7,650 bases of DNA from an uncultured Ruminococcus sp. (GTDB lineage: Bacteria > Bacillota_A > Clostridia > Oscillospirales > Ruminococcaceae): the NCBI GenBank assembly GCA_947303535.1, contig CAMYYQ010000039.1, positions 1-7,650 of the forward strand, written 5' to 3'. Made by a program: the position numbers and the translations under genes. The notes under the pieces are model-generated. The model was not told where the DNA came from. It was given only the letters and a program-made list of their open reading frames with translations, and did not search any database. Below, one piece after another: positions 1-5,100 of this stretch (the stretch's first letter is position 1; each line of letters starts with the position of its first letter).

Positions 1-433
1 TGTTGATTCCCGTTATCTCCATGTGCTGTCTCAGCACTGGCAGGACAGTCTCGGCATTTATATAGGTATCGAGGACCTTACTACTGAGGAGTTCAGCGAG
101 AGGATAGAAAGCGGCAATTACAGCATCGCGCTTTACCCTGTAAAGGGAGATTTCAACAGCGGACTTGCTGTGCTTGACAAGTTCAGAACTACAGACTGCC
201 TTAAAAAAGCGGCAGGGGACGATTTCAGTACTGATAACGTTATGAAGAGTTCATCTGTTACTGAGCTTGTAAACAGCTACGCAGCTGCCGAAAAGAGCAT
301 ACTCGACAAGCTGTGGTTCGTACCGCTTTTCTACAAGAGCACATATCTCGTTGCAAAAGAGGATAACGAGGATATCGGCTATGACCCGTTCACAGGCTCT
401 ATAGATTACAGGATAGCGAAGAATTACAGTTAA
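1..433 (+). CDS. ABC transporter solute-binding protein, OppA/DppA-like family 5 (C-terminal fragment)
   Basis: The reading frame is open from the left edge (first full codon at base 2) to a TAA at 431-433, so the start lies outside the window. About 143 residues are visible. They resemble the C-terminal lobe of family 5 extracellular solute-binding proteins (oligopeptide, dipeptide or nickel importers): an early W-Q-x-x-L-G-I segment, a central N-Y-S-I-A-L-Y strand, and a closing part with W-F-V-P-L-F-Y followed by G-Y-D-P and an I-D-Y-R-I-A end. In this family the protein is a lipoprotein or secreted protein that hands substrate to an ABC permease. The signal peptide and lipobox would be off the window, and the substrate cannot be told from this part. 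The GTG at 23 is internal and not a likely start. The gene converges on the DUF3795 gene and ends just before a shared terminator. An alternative is a diverged peptide-pheromone binding protein of the same fold. Confidence 0.8.
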   Translation, partial: VDSRYLHVLSQHWQDSLGIYIGIEDLTTEEFSERIESGNYSIALYPVKGDFNSGLAVLDKFRTTDCLKKAAGDDFSTDNVMKSSSVTELVNSYAAAEKSILDKLWFVPLFYKSTYLVAKEDNEDIGYDPFTGSIDYRIAKNYS

Positions 434-439
434 AATAAT

Positions 440-467
440 AAGTCCGTGAATATTCACGGACTTTTTT
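440..467. terminator. Intrinsic terminator shared by convergent genes
   Basis: A perfect 10-bp stem (440-449 pairing with 454-463, core AGTCCGTGA) closes on an ATAT loop. The second arm ends in two T and four more follow (464-467), making a T run that acts on the plus-strand solute-binding gene, whose stop is 6 nt upstream. Read on the minus strand, the hairpin starts within 4 nt of the DUF3795 stop and runs out into TTATTATTTT, so it can also serve that gene. Bidirectional use is inferred from the geometry. Confidence 0.88.
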
Positions 468-877
468 CATAGTTTGTTCTTTATACGGAGTTCGTTGAGG
501 TTTTTCTCTTTTTCAAAGAATGCCCTGCTCATGACTGCGTATTCATCGTCTGTACAGACCTGACGGCATTTCGGCTCAAATGAACTTGTTACCTCGAAAC
601 ATTCCTTCATGTTATCACAGGGATATTCTGCGCACTGTGAGCAGTTCTCAATGTTTTTCTCAGTGCAGCAGCCGATAACACGGTATCTGCACCAGTTTTC
701 GGGACTACAGCCATTACAGGATATCTCGTCGTTTGATACCACATGGTCGCGGTAGCCTATTTTGTACCAGAGCTCGGCAGTGTGATGCAGCTCGGCTTCT
801 GTCTTTTCGTATGGCGGCACATTATACCGCGGACAGACCGAACAGTCATTTCCGCAGGCAGCTATTATCCTGTTCAT
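467..877 (-). CDS. DUF3795-family cysteine-rich protein
   Basis: A 136-residue soluble protein with 14 cysteines: an N-terminal C-G-N-D-C-S-V-C cluster (C8, C12, C15), a second cluster C54, C57, C63, C70, C71, C79, C82, C87, C93, and a late C-x3-C pair (C104, C108). This layout, with A-A-C-G at the start and N-C-x2-C-x4-C in the middle, matches the DUF3795 family. Its function is unknown; the cysteines suggest zinc or Fe-S binding, which is inference. No signal peptide or membrane segment is seen. The start is placed at ATG 877 because AGGTGAT (888-882) lies at good spacing before it; GTG 886 and ATG 883 are in frame but overlap that site. The gene directly follows folC, with the ribosome binding site across the folC stop, so the two are probably translationally coupled. 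A folate-related role is not supported by anything in the protein. Confidence 0.82.
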   Translation of the reverse strand: MNRIIAACGNDCSVCPRYNVPPYEKTEAELHHTAELWYKIGYRDHVVSNDEISCNGCSPENWCRYRVIGCCTEKNIENCSQCAEYPCDNMKECFEVTSSFEPKCRQVCTDDEYAVMSRAFFEKEKNLNELRIKNKL

Positions 878-881
878 TATC

Positions 882-888
882 ATCACCT
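882..888 (-). promoter_or_regulatory. Ribosome binding site deciding the DUF3795 start
   Basis: On the minus strand AGGTGAT covers the folC stop codon (TGA at 885-883) and lies 4 nt before ATG 877. It is a long match to the anti-Shine-Dalgarno sequence. The upstream in-frame GTG (886) and ATG (883) fall inside this site, so neither can use it. Confidence 0.7.
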
Positions 889-2136
889 GTTTTCGTTTAG
901 GTACTTACTTGCAAGATAAAGAGAACCGCATATAACAGCTATACCGTTGTTTTCGAGTGCAAGAGCCTTTGCCTTTTCTGCACATTCCTCAAGTGTACCT
1001 GCCTCTGCTTCCGTGCGGAAGCTTGCTATGTCGGCGATAGTTTCAGACGGCACTGCATTGGGAGCAAAGCCGTCAACTGCAAAAAGCTTATCCGAAAGGG
1101 AAGAGATCTTCTTTACACATTCAACGTAGTCCTTTGAGTCCACCATGCCCATAACTGTGTATATCTTTTTGCCGCGGGTACTGAGATACATGAGCATAAG
1201 CGACAGCATGGCAACTCCTGACGGGTTGTGTCCACCGTCCACGATAACAGGCGGCTCACCGTCTATATATTGCACACGGGCGCGTACCTGCGTAGTCTCT
1301 ACCGATTTTATGATAGCACTTTCGCTTATCTCAAAGCCTTTGCTTCTGAGGTAAATGCAGGCGGTTATGGCAGTCTGTGCGTTGTACTTCTGATGTATGC
1401 CTGCCATTGCAGGTGTGAGCTTGATGCCTCTGTACATGAAAGGTGAGAAGAGACCACCGTCAGCGTTTGGCGGACAGGGTTCGCAGGGAATAAGCTCTGC
1501 ACCGACTTTTTCTGCTGTATTACGTACTATTTCACGTACACTGTCGGGGTTGTCCTCGGACAGCACAACGGCAGAGCCGCTTTTGATGATGCCTGCCTTG
1601 TGGACAGCTATCTCCTCCACGGTCTCGCCGAGAAGTGCAGTATGATCGAGAGAAATGGAAGTAATAACGGAGATGAGAGGCGGAGGTATCACGTTTGTGC
1701 AGTCAAGAAGTCCGCCTATACCTGTTTCGAGAACGACGATATCGCATTTCTCGCGCTCGTACCAGAGCAGAGCTATAGCCATAGTTATCTCGAACTGAGA
1801 GTAAGCCATATCGTCCACACGCTCCTTGACGAATTCGGCGATACTGCAAAGTGACTCTTCGTCTATCTCGTCATCGTTTATGCGTATCCTGTCGTTGTAT
1901 CTGAGGATAAAAGGCGAAGTGAATTTGCCTGTCTTGTAGCCGGAATGCTGTAAAGCGTTGGCAATGTATTCAAGGGTAGAGCCCTTGCCGTTAGTACCTG
2001 CGATGTGTACGAATTTGAGCCTTTTTTGTGGATCTCCTATACGCTCCATAAGGTCACTTGCACGGGAAAGATCGGTTATCCTGCCACCAGATTTTGTGTA
2101 GGAATTTATGAAGCTCATACATTCTTCAATGTTCAT
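883..2136 (-). CDS. folC: Folylpolyglutamate synthase / dihydrofolate synthase (FolC)
   Basis: An ATP-dependent cytoplasmic Mur-ligase-family enzyme that adds glutamate to folates, and often also to dihydropteroate. At 417 residues it is full length for FolC. Seen motifs: the P-loop G-T-N-G-K-G-S-T at 47-54; T-S-P at 73-75 with R-Y-N-D-R-I-R-I-N after it; F-E-I-T-M-A at 115-120; E-T-G-I-G-G-x-L-D-x-T-N at 137-148; S-L-D-H at 162-165 with E-K-I-like E-E-I-A-V-H-K-A-G-I-I-K to 185, where K180 sits at the position carbamylated in the family; and a C-domain D-G-G-H-N-P-S-G, with Gly where Ala is usual. The start is ATG 2136, with AAGGAG at 2147-2142, 5 nt away. No other folate gene is in the window, so whether it is bifunctional (FolC) or only a polyglutamylase (FPGS) cannot be decided. 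It is first in a two-gene unit with the DUF3795 gene. Confidence 0.95.
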   Translation of the reverse strand: MNIEECMSFINSYTKSGGRITDLSRASDLMERIGDPQKRLKFVHIAGTNGKGSTLEYIANALQHSGYKTGKFTSPFILRYNDRIRINDDEIDEESLCSIAEFVKERVDDMAYSQFEITMAIALLWYEREKCDIVVLETGIGGLLDCTNVIPPPLISVITSISLDHTALLGETVEEIAVHKAGIIKSGSAVVLSEDNPDSVREIVRNTAEKVGAELIPCEPCPPNADGGLFSPFMYRGIKLTPAMAGIHQKYNAQTAITACIYLRSKGFEISESAIIKSVETTQVRARVQYIDGEPPVIVDGGHNPSGVAMLSLMLMYLSTRGKKIYTVMGMVDSKDYVECVKKISSLSDKLFAVDGFAPNAVPSETIADIASFRTEAEAGTLEECAEKAKALALENNGIAVICGSLYLASKYLNENR

Positions 2137-2151
2137 GGTGTCTCCTTAAAA

Positions 2152-2179
2152 TTTATAGACGACTGACTTTAACGCTCAA
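2152..2179 (-). promoter_or_regulatory. Candidate sigma-A promoter of folC
   Basis: On the minus strand TTGAGC (2179-2174) and TATAAA (2157-2152) are 16 nt apart. Transcription would start close to the folC Shine-Dalgarno sequence and give a very short leader. This is by eye only: the -35 box matches four of six bases and the start would sit tight against the ribosome binding site. The box pair lies between the palindromic element and folC, so folC need not depend on the SDR gene upstream. Confidence 0.4.
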
Positions 2180-2200
2180 ATAGAGTATATATGCTGATTA

Positions 2201-2237
2201 TTGAGGGAGACCCTTTTGAAAAAGGGTCCTCCCTCAA
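2201..2237. repeat. Left outer hairpin of the composite element
   Basis: A 16-17 bp stem: 2201-2217 pairs with 2220/2221-2237 around a tight TTGAA-type loop, with one bulged C at 2228 (or 2229). No T run follows on either strand, so it is not a canonical terminator. It has the same plan, including the bulge, as the right hairpin read on the other strand. Confidence 0.85.
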
Positions 2238-2264
2238 ACTCCCTCCCTAAAACTTCTGATTTTA

Positions 2265-2339
2265 TTTTTTCTCAGATAAGGCACAACAAAAAAATAAAAG
2301 CCTTGTAGTAATATGGTGTGTGCCTTATCTGAGAAAAAA
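2265..2339. repeat. Central 20-bp perfect inverted repeat
   Basis: The arms 2265-2284 and 2320-2339 are exact reverse complements (core CTCAGATAAGGCAC with six T outside) around an A-rich 35-nt loop. Pairing extends by one A-T pair (2264/2340), or by CTGA/TCAG after a TTTTA bulge (2256-2259 with 2340-2343). Either strand would fold into the same long hairpin. Confidence 0.92.
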
Positions 2340-2366
2340 TCAGCTAAAAGTCTTTGGAAAGGGGTT

Positions 2367-2401
2367 CGGGGAAGAACCTTTCCTCAGAAAGGTTTTCCCC
2401 G
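2367..2401. repeat. Right outer hairpin of the composite element
   Basis: A stem of 15 bp: 2367-2382 pairs with 2387-2401 around a CTCA loop, with G2374 bulged. On the minus strand the bulge is a C, at the place equivalent to the bulged C of the left hairpin. It lies 54 nt past the stop of the SDR gene but has no T run, so any terminator role would be weak. Confidence 0.85.
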
Positions 2402-2455
2402 ACAGTCAACGTATACATTCCATGTGAGTATTATAGTCAGCCGTCATTAAGATTT

Positions 2456-3199
2456 TTAGTATACTCCAGCCTGCTTCTCAGCTTTAGCAACTGCATCTTC
2501 AAGAGTCATGCCTGTGAATTCCTGTGCTGAGAAGATACGGCCGTTTTTCTTGTCGTCGATGAAAGCTCCCACAAGTATGCCGGGGAGTGCGCTTTCGGGC
2601 GAATTAGGTGCTTTAGGACCGCCAAGGTCTGTTCTGCACCAGCCGGGATCTGTAAGACTTAGAGTAACGTCTGTACCCTCATAGTTCTTGCCCAGGTCGC
2701 GTGTTACCTTGTTGAGAGCGGCTTTAGCTGCGGAGTAGCCAGCCTGCTCGGGTTCAAGGTCGATACCGCTTGTGGTATTGACAATGCGTCCGAAGCCCCT
2801 CTCCTTCATCTGAGGAAGGAAGTGGTAGCATATCATCATCGGTGCTGTGGTATTGATCTTAAAGCTTATGTCATAGTCTGAAGCGGGGGTTGTGAGGTAT
2901 TCAGTTCTGTATGCGATCTGAAGTCCTGCATTGTTGAGAATTATGTCGAGCTTTGTGCCGTTTTCGTCTATTTTTCTGCACATAGCTTCTACCTGATCCA
3001 TGTCTGATAACTCTGCTGTCACAATGTAAGCGTCAACGCCAAGAGCTTTTACTTCATCGAGGACTTTTTTACAGTGCTCTTCTGTCCTGCTGTGAAGTAC
3101 GAGGTTGCAGCCAAGCTTAGCCATATATATAGCTGCAAGATAGCCGAGACCTCTGCTGGCACCTGTTATAAGTGCCCATCTGCCTTTCACGTTTACCAT
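2456..3199 (-). CDS. Short-chain dehydrogenase/reductase (SDR family)
   Basis: A 247-residue classical SDR, of normal length, with a Rossmann fold using NAD(H) or NADP(H). Seen: the nucleotide motif T-G-A-S-R-G-L-G at 12-19; N-N-A-G at 89-92; N116; T-T-S-G with catalytic Ser likely S144; Y155-S-A-A-K159; and D-P-G-W with C-R-T-D-L after it. The catalytic tetrad N-S-Y-K is therefore complete. R16 in the glycine motif and the S-R pair at 37-38 after strand 2 hint at NADP preference, which is inference. The substrate is unknown; the D-P-G-W-x-R-T-D-L segment is common in carbonyl-reductase-like members. The start is ATG 3199 with GGAGGT (3210-3205) 5 nt upstream. It follows the Dabb gene on the same strand after 62 nt, so the two may be cotranscribed. 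Confidence 0.92.
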   Translation of the reverse strand: MVNVKGRWALITGASRGLGYLAAIYMAKLGCNLVLHSRTEEHCKKVLDEVKALGVDAYIVTAELSDMDQVEAMCRKIDENGTKLDIILNNAGLQIAYRTEYLTTPASDYDISFKINTTAPMMICYHFLPQMKERGFGRIVNTTSGIDLEPEQAGYSAAKAALNKVTRDLGKNYEGTDVTLSLTDPGWCRTDLGGPKAPNSPESALPGILVGAFIDDKKNGRIFSAQEFTGMTLEDAVAKAEKQAGVY

Positions 3200-3230
3200 G
3201 TTTTCTACCTCCGTTTACGTATATATACAA

Positions 3231-3255
3231 TTCTCACGCCTTTCGGACGTGAGAA
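3231..3255 (-). other. Small hairpin between the Dabb and SDR genes
   Basis: TTCTCACG (3231-3238) pairs with CGTGAGAA (3248-3255), with two further C-G pairs possible inside. On the minus strand it follows the Dabb stop by 6 nt and is followed by TTGTATATATAC rather than a T run, so it is at best a weak terminator. It may be an attenuating or mRNA-stabilising structure. The 10-base palindrome GTATATATAC (3219-3228) next to it could serve as a -10 box, but I see no -35 partner. Confidence 0.4.
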
Positions 3256-3261
3256 AAGTTA

Positions 3262-3564
3262 TCAGTATTCGTAGTCGATGCAGGCTCTGTCGGTTTTTAC
3301 GCTGCCGATGAATTTACCGAATTCAAGGTGAGCAGGGTGTACCTGATATGCGTTCAGGTCGTCAATGCTGTCAAAGTCGCAGAGAAGTGAGATAGTGTAG
3401 TTGCTCTCGGGAGCGTCCTTTGAGTTGATAACTACCTCGCCCTTTTTCAGTTCCTTGACATTAGCGATAACATTGTCGAAACGCTTCTGTGCTTCGAGAG
3501 CGTTTTCGTACTCGCTTCTGCCGTCAGCTTCCTTTAATTTGAACATTACGATATGCTTTATCAT
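3262..3564 (-). CDS. Dabb-domain (stress-responsive alpha/beta barrel) protein
   Basis: A 100-residue single-domain protein that matches the Dabb (dimeric alpha-beta barrel) family over its whole length. It opens with M-I-K-H-I-V-M-F-K-L-K (H4 conserved), has a central strand S-L-L-C-D-F-D-S followed by the helix start D-D-L-N-A-Y-Q-V-H-P-x-H (H76, H79), and ends with R-A-C-I-D-Y-E-Y. Members form dimers in the cytoplasm. Some are stress-induced and a few act as cyclases or decarboxylases, but bacterial single-domain members mostly have no known reaction, so none is assigned. The start is ATG 3564, with AGGT (3575-3572 region) upstream at workable spacing. The SDR gene lies 62 nt downstream. 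Pairing of a Dabb protein with an SDR suggests a shared small-molecule pathway but does not prove one. Confidence 0.88.
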   Translation of the reverse strand: MIKHIVMFKLKEADGRSEYENALEAQKRFDNVIANVKELKKGEVVINSKDAPESNYTISLLCDFDSIDDLNAYQVHPAHLEFGKFIGSVKTDRACIDYEY

Positions 3565-3585
3565 AAAATTACCTGCTTTCCTGTA

Positions 3586-3613
3586 AGTTATTAGTGCATA
3601 GTGCTTAGTTTGG
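3586..3613. repeat. Short degenerate heptad repeat
   Basis: Four consecutive 7-base units begin with AGT: AGTTATT (3586), AGTGCAT (3593), AGTGCTT (3600) and AGTTTGG (3607). The inner two differ at two bases. The array fills about half of the 51-nt gap between the GNAT and Dabb genes. Confidence 0.5.
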
Positions 3614-3615
3614 CT

Positions 3616-4113
3616 TTATAACTCAAACTTTTTTGATCTGAATGTTTTCTTTCCGTCATAGCTCTGGTATTCACCAAAGCCAACAAAGTGCAGTCCGCAC
3701 TTTTCTATCACATGAGCGGAGGCTGTATTCTCAGCCGCGCACTCAGCCTTTAGCTTTACATCGCCGTACTTGCTGCGCACAAGCTCTATCATAGCCTTTG
3801 AAGCTTCCGTAGCGTAGCCCATTCCCCAGCAGTCATAGCTGAAGTTGTAGCCGAACTCCCAGAAACCGTCATCGTGGAGCCGTATACCGCCCGAGCCGAT
3901 AAGCTTATTGTCGCTTTTGCGGACAAATCCGAACTCAAATGCGGTATCCGAGGTCTTGACTGATCTCAGCCATTCCTTTGTGACTTCCATGCTTTCGTGA
4001 GTGGAGTATATCATATATTTTGCAACTCTTTCATCGCCTGTCCACTCAAAGGCGGCTTCCGCATCGTCAAGAGTCAGCGGACGGAGGATAAGTCTCTCAG
4101 TCGTTATCGTCAT
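3616..4113 (-). CDS. GNAT-family N-acetyltransferase, RimJ/RimL-like
   Basis: A 165-residue acetyl-CoA-dependent acetyltransferase of the Acetyltransf_3 type. It starts with T-T-E-R-L-I-L-R-P-L (4-13), typical of RimJ/RimL relatives. The acetyl-CoA loop is W96-G-M-G-Y-A-T-E103, preceded by strand W-E-F-G-Y-N-F and followed by helix A-S-K-A-M-I-E. N129-x2-S132-A-x3-I-E-K-C-G-L141 is the usual C-terminal motif. The acceptor (ribosomal protein N-terminus, antibiotic or small amine) cannot be told. The frame stays open upstream to 4203, but those 30 extra residues are low-complexity Thr/Lys/Arg and lie over the acidic tail of the previous gene in another frame. The start ATG 4113 is preferred because GAGGAA (4126-4121) lies 7 nt before it. 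It overlaps the membrane-protein gene by 17 nt. Confidence 0.88.
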   Translation of the reverse strand: MTITTERLILRPLTLDDAEAAFEWTGDERVAKYMIYSTHESMEVTKEWLRSVKTSDTAFEFGFVRKSDNKLIGSGGIRLHDDGFWEFGYNFSYDCWGMGYATEASKAMIELVRSKYGDVKLKAECAAENTASAHVIEKCGLHFVGFGEYQSYDGKKTFRSKKFEL

Positions 4114-5098
4114 CGCTTTCTTCCTCGTCTGAGTACTCGTCGTCTTCCTCGCTGTACTCGTCGTCGTCAGCTTCTTCGTCATTATTCTTGAATAATACAG
4201 CATCGAGCTTTTTTATCACACTTATATGCTCGGAAGCTTCTTCCTCTTTAAGTTCTCCCACCTGTCTTTCAAACAGGATAAGAGGTATGAGGAGAGATGT
4301 TAATCTTAGAGCCCACTCTAAGAAGGAGCGAACATCAAAGTGTCGAAGGTCGATGGCAGGGTTAGTGCCAAAGAAGAAATTATATAACGCCTCATTTTCA
4401 GAGTCATAGATCTTGTTGACAAGCCAGCGTACTATGTAATATGACAGTGAACATAATATAGCTGCTATCTCACCTATGATGCCTTTGATGCTGCGTTTGC
4501 TTGTATATGGCTGAACGAAGCACGGTATCAGGAAAATGATAGCAGAAACAGCAGCCAGATTTGTTACGGCTGATAAGATGATACTTGCAGCTGTTCCTGC
4601 TAAAGAGTATATGAGGAGACTTTTCCTTGATTTCCAGATTATTTTTTTGTTTATAGTCATAAAAGCCAAAATAATGCCTATTGTTTCGATCAATGGCGCA
4701 ATGATGAGGCAAATAAATTGCTTTGTTGCAAAGTATCGTGAAAAGTCACTGTATTTGATGTCGCCTGTTATTAGTTCGATGATAAGCCATACGATATACG
4801 TAGAGATTATACGTGCCGCAGCTGTTATGGCTAACGGTATCTGAAGCCATGATTTAGTGTATTTTCCCGTTATCAGCATTAAACCAAATACTGCCTGGAA
4901 TAGTACGGCAATAAGATTGATCGTTGCCAGCACTGCGTATTTTCCCATGCTGAAAAAATCTTTGATATCATCCCATGAAATATGTCTTGAATACGGGAAA
5001 TATGATCTTATGAATGATTTAAATGATATTATTGAAAGTACAATTAAGATCACACCTAAGATCATTTCAAATATCCTGTTTCGTTTCCGGGTAGTCAT
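4097..5098 (-). CDS. Multi-pass membrane protein of unknown function with acidic C-terminal tail
   Basis: A 333-residue protein that I cannot place in a family. A basic N-terminus (R4, K5, R6, R8) precedes hydrophobic segments at about 11-27, 54-77, 85-111, 128-149, 161-195, 207-227 and 260-276, so six to eight membrane spans. Positive loops (K79-K82, K151-K159, K201-K205) suggest that those ends are cytoplasmic. From about 282 the chain becomes charged, and residues 307-333 hold 20 Asp/Glu in 27, built around an imperfect D-D-E-Y-S repeat. The acidic tail is probably cytoplasmic and disordered and may bind cations or a basic partner; this is inference. The start ATG 5098 is 2 nt after the pyruvate kinase stop, with only a weak GGCGGT upstream, so translation is likely coupled. 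The coding sequence looks more AT-rich than its neighbours to the eye. No transporter, enzyme or receptor motif is seen. Confidence 0.8.
   Translation of the reverse strand: MTTRKRNRIFEMILGVILIVLSIISFKSFIRSYFPYSRHISWDDIKDFFSMGKYAVLATINLIAVLFQAVFGLMLITGKYTKSWLQIPLAITAAARIISTYIVWLIIELITGDIKYSDFSRYFATKQFICLIIAPLIETIGIILAFMTINKKIIWKSRKSLLIYSLAGTAASIILSAVTNLAAVSAIIFLIPCFVQPYTSKRSIKGIIGEIAAILCSLSYYIVRWLVNKIYDSENEALYNFFFGTNPAIDLRHFDVRSFLEWALRLTSLLIPLILFERQVGELKEEEASEHISVIKKLDAVLFKNNDEEADDDEYSEEDDEYSDEEESDDDND
4121..4126 (-). promoter_or_regulatory. Ribosome binding site of the GNAT gene inside the upstream reading frame
   Basis: On the minus strand GAGGAA, 7 nt before ATG 4113, is at the same time the codons for E325-E326 of the membrane protein's acidic tail. 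It supports the short GNAT start and implies coupled translation. Confidence 0.65.
4121..4165 (-). repeat. Tandem repeat encoding the acidic tail
   Basis: On the minus strand, 4165-4145 encodes D-D-E-Y-S-E-E and 4144-4121 encodes D-D-E-Y-S-D-E-E. The two units share the first twelve bases and the last six; the second has one added codon and a different serine codon (TCA against AGC). This points to an old duplication rather than a recent slip. Confidence 0.65.
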
Positions 5099-5100
5099 TA

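Larger units (their letters stand above)
2201..2401. repeat. Composite palindromic element, two diverged inverted copies (REPIN- or MITE-like)
   Basis: This fills most of the only gene-free stretch (2137-2455). Two arms, 2203-2284 and 2401-2320 (reverse complement), have the same length of 82 nt and align with few gaps. Their inner 20 bases are identical and the outer parts diverged, so the element is an inverted repeat around a 35-nt centre. Each arm carries its own hairpin (2201-2237 and 2367-2401), and each hairpin is 27 nt from the central stem. No reading frame, transposase or clear target duplication is visible. Inference: a short mobile or structural repeat, like an inverted REP pair (REPIN) or a MITE. 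It could also act as an RNA structure between the SDR gene and folC. The remaining bases 2402-2455 show no feature. Confidence 0.75.

Noticed and set aside
2201..2401. Intrinsic terminators or a THF riboswitch upstream of folC
   Set aside because: None of the three stems is followed by a T run on either strand. Only about 64 nt separate the element from the folC start, and I see no arrangement resembling a folate riboswitch core. The symmetric inverted-copy plan fits a repeat better.
3586..3613. CRISPR-like array
   Set aside because: Units are seven bases with no spacers and no cas genes are nearby.
4114..4203. Longer GNAT protein starting at ATG 4203
   Set aside because: The extra 30 residues are low-complexity Thr/Lys/Arg produced by reading the acidic repeat of the upstream gene in another frame. 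Family similarity starts at residue 2 of the short form, which has its own ribosome binding site.
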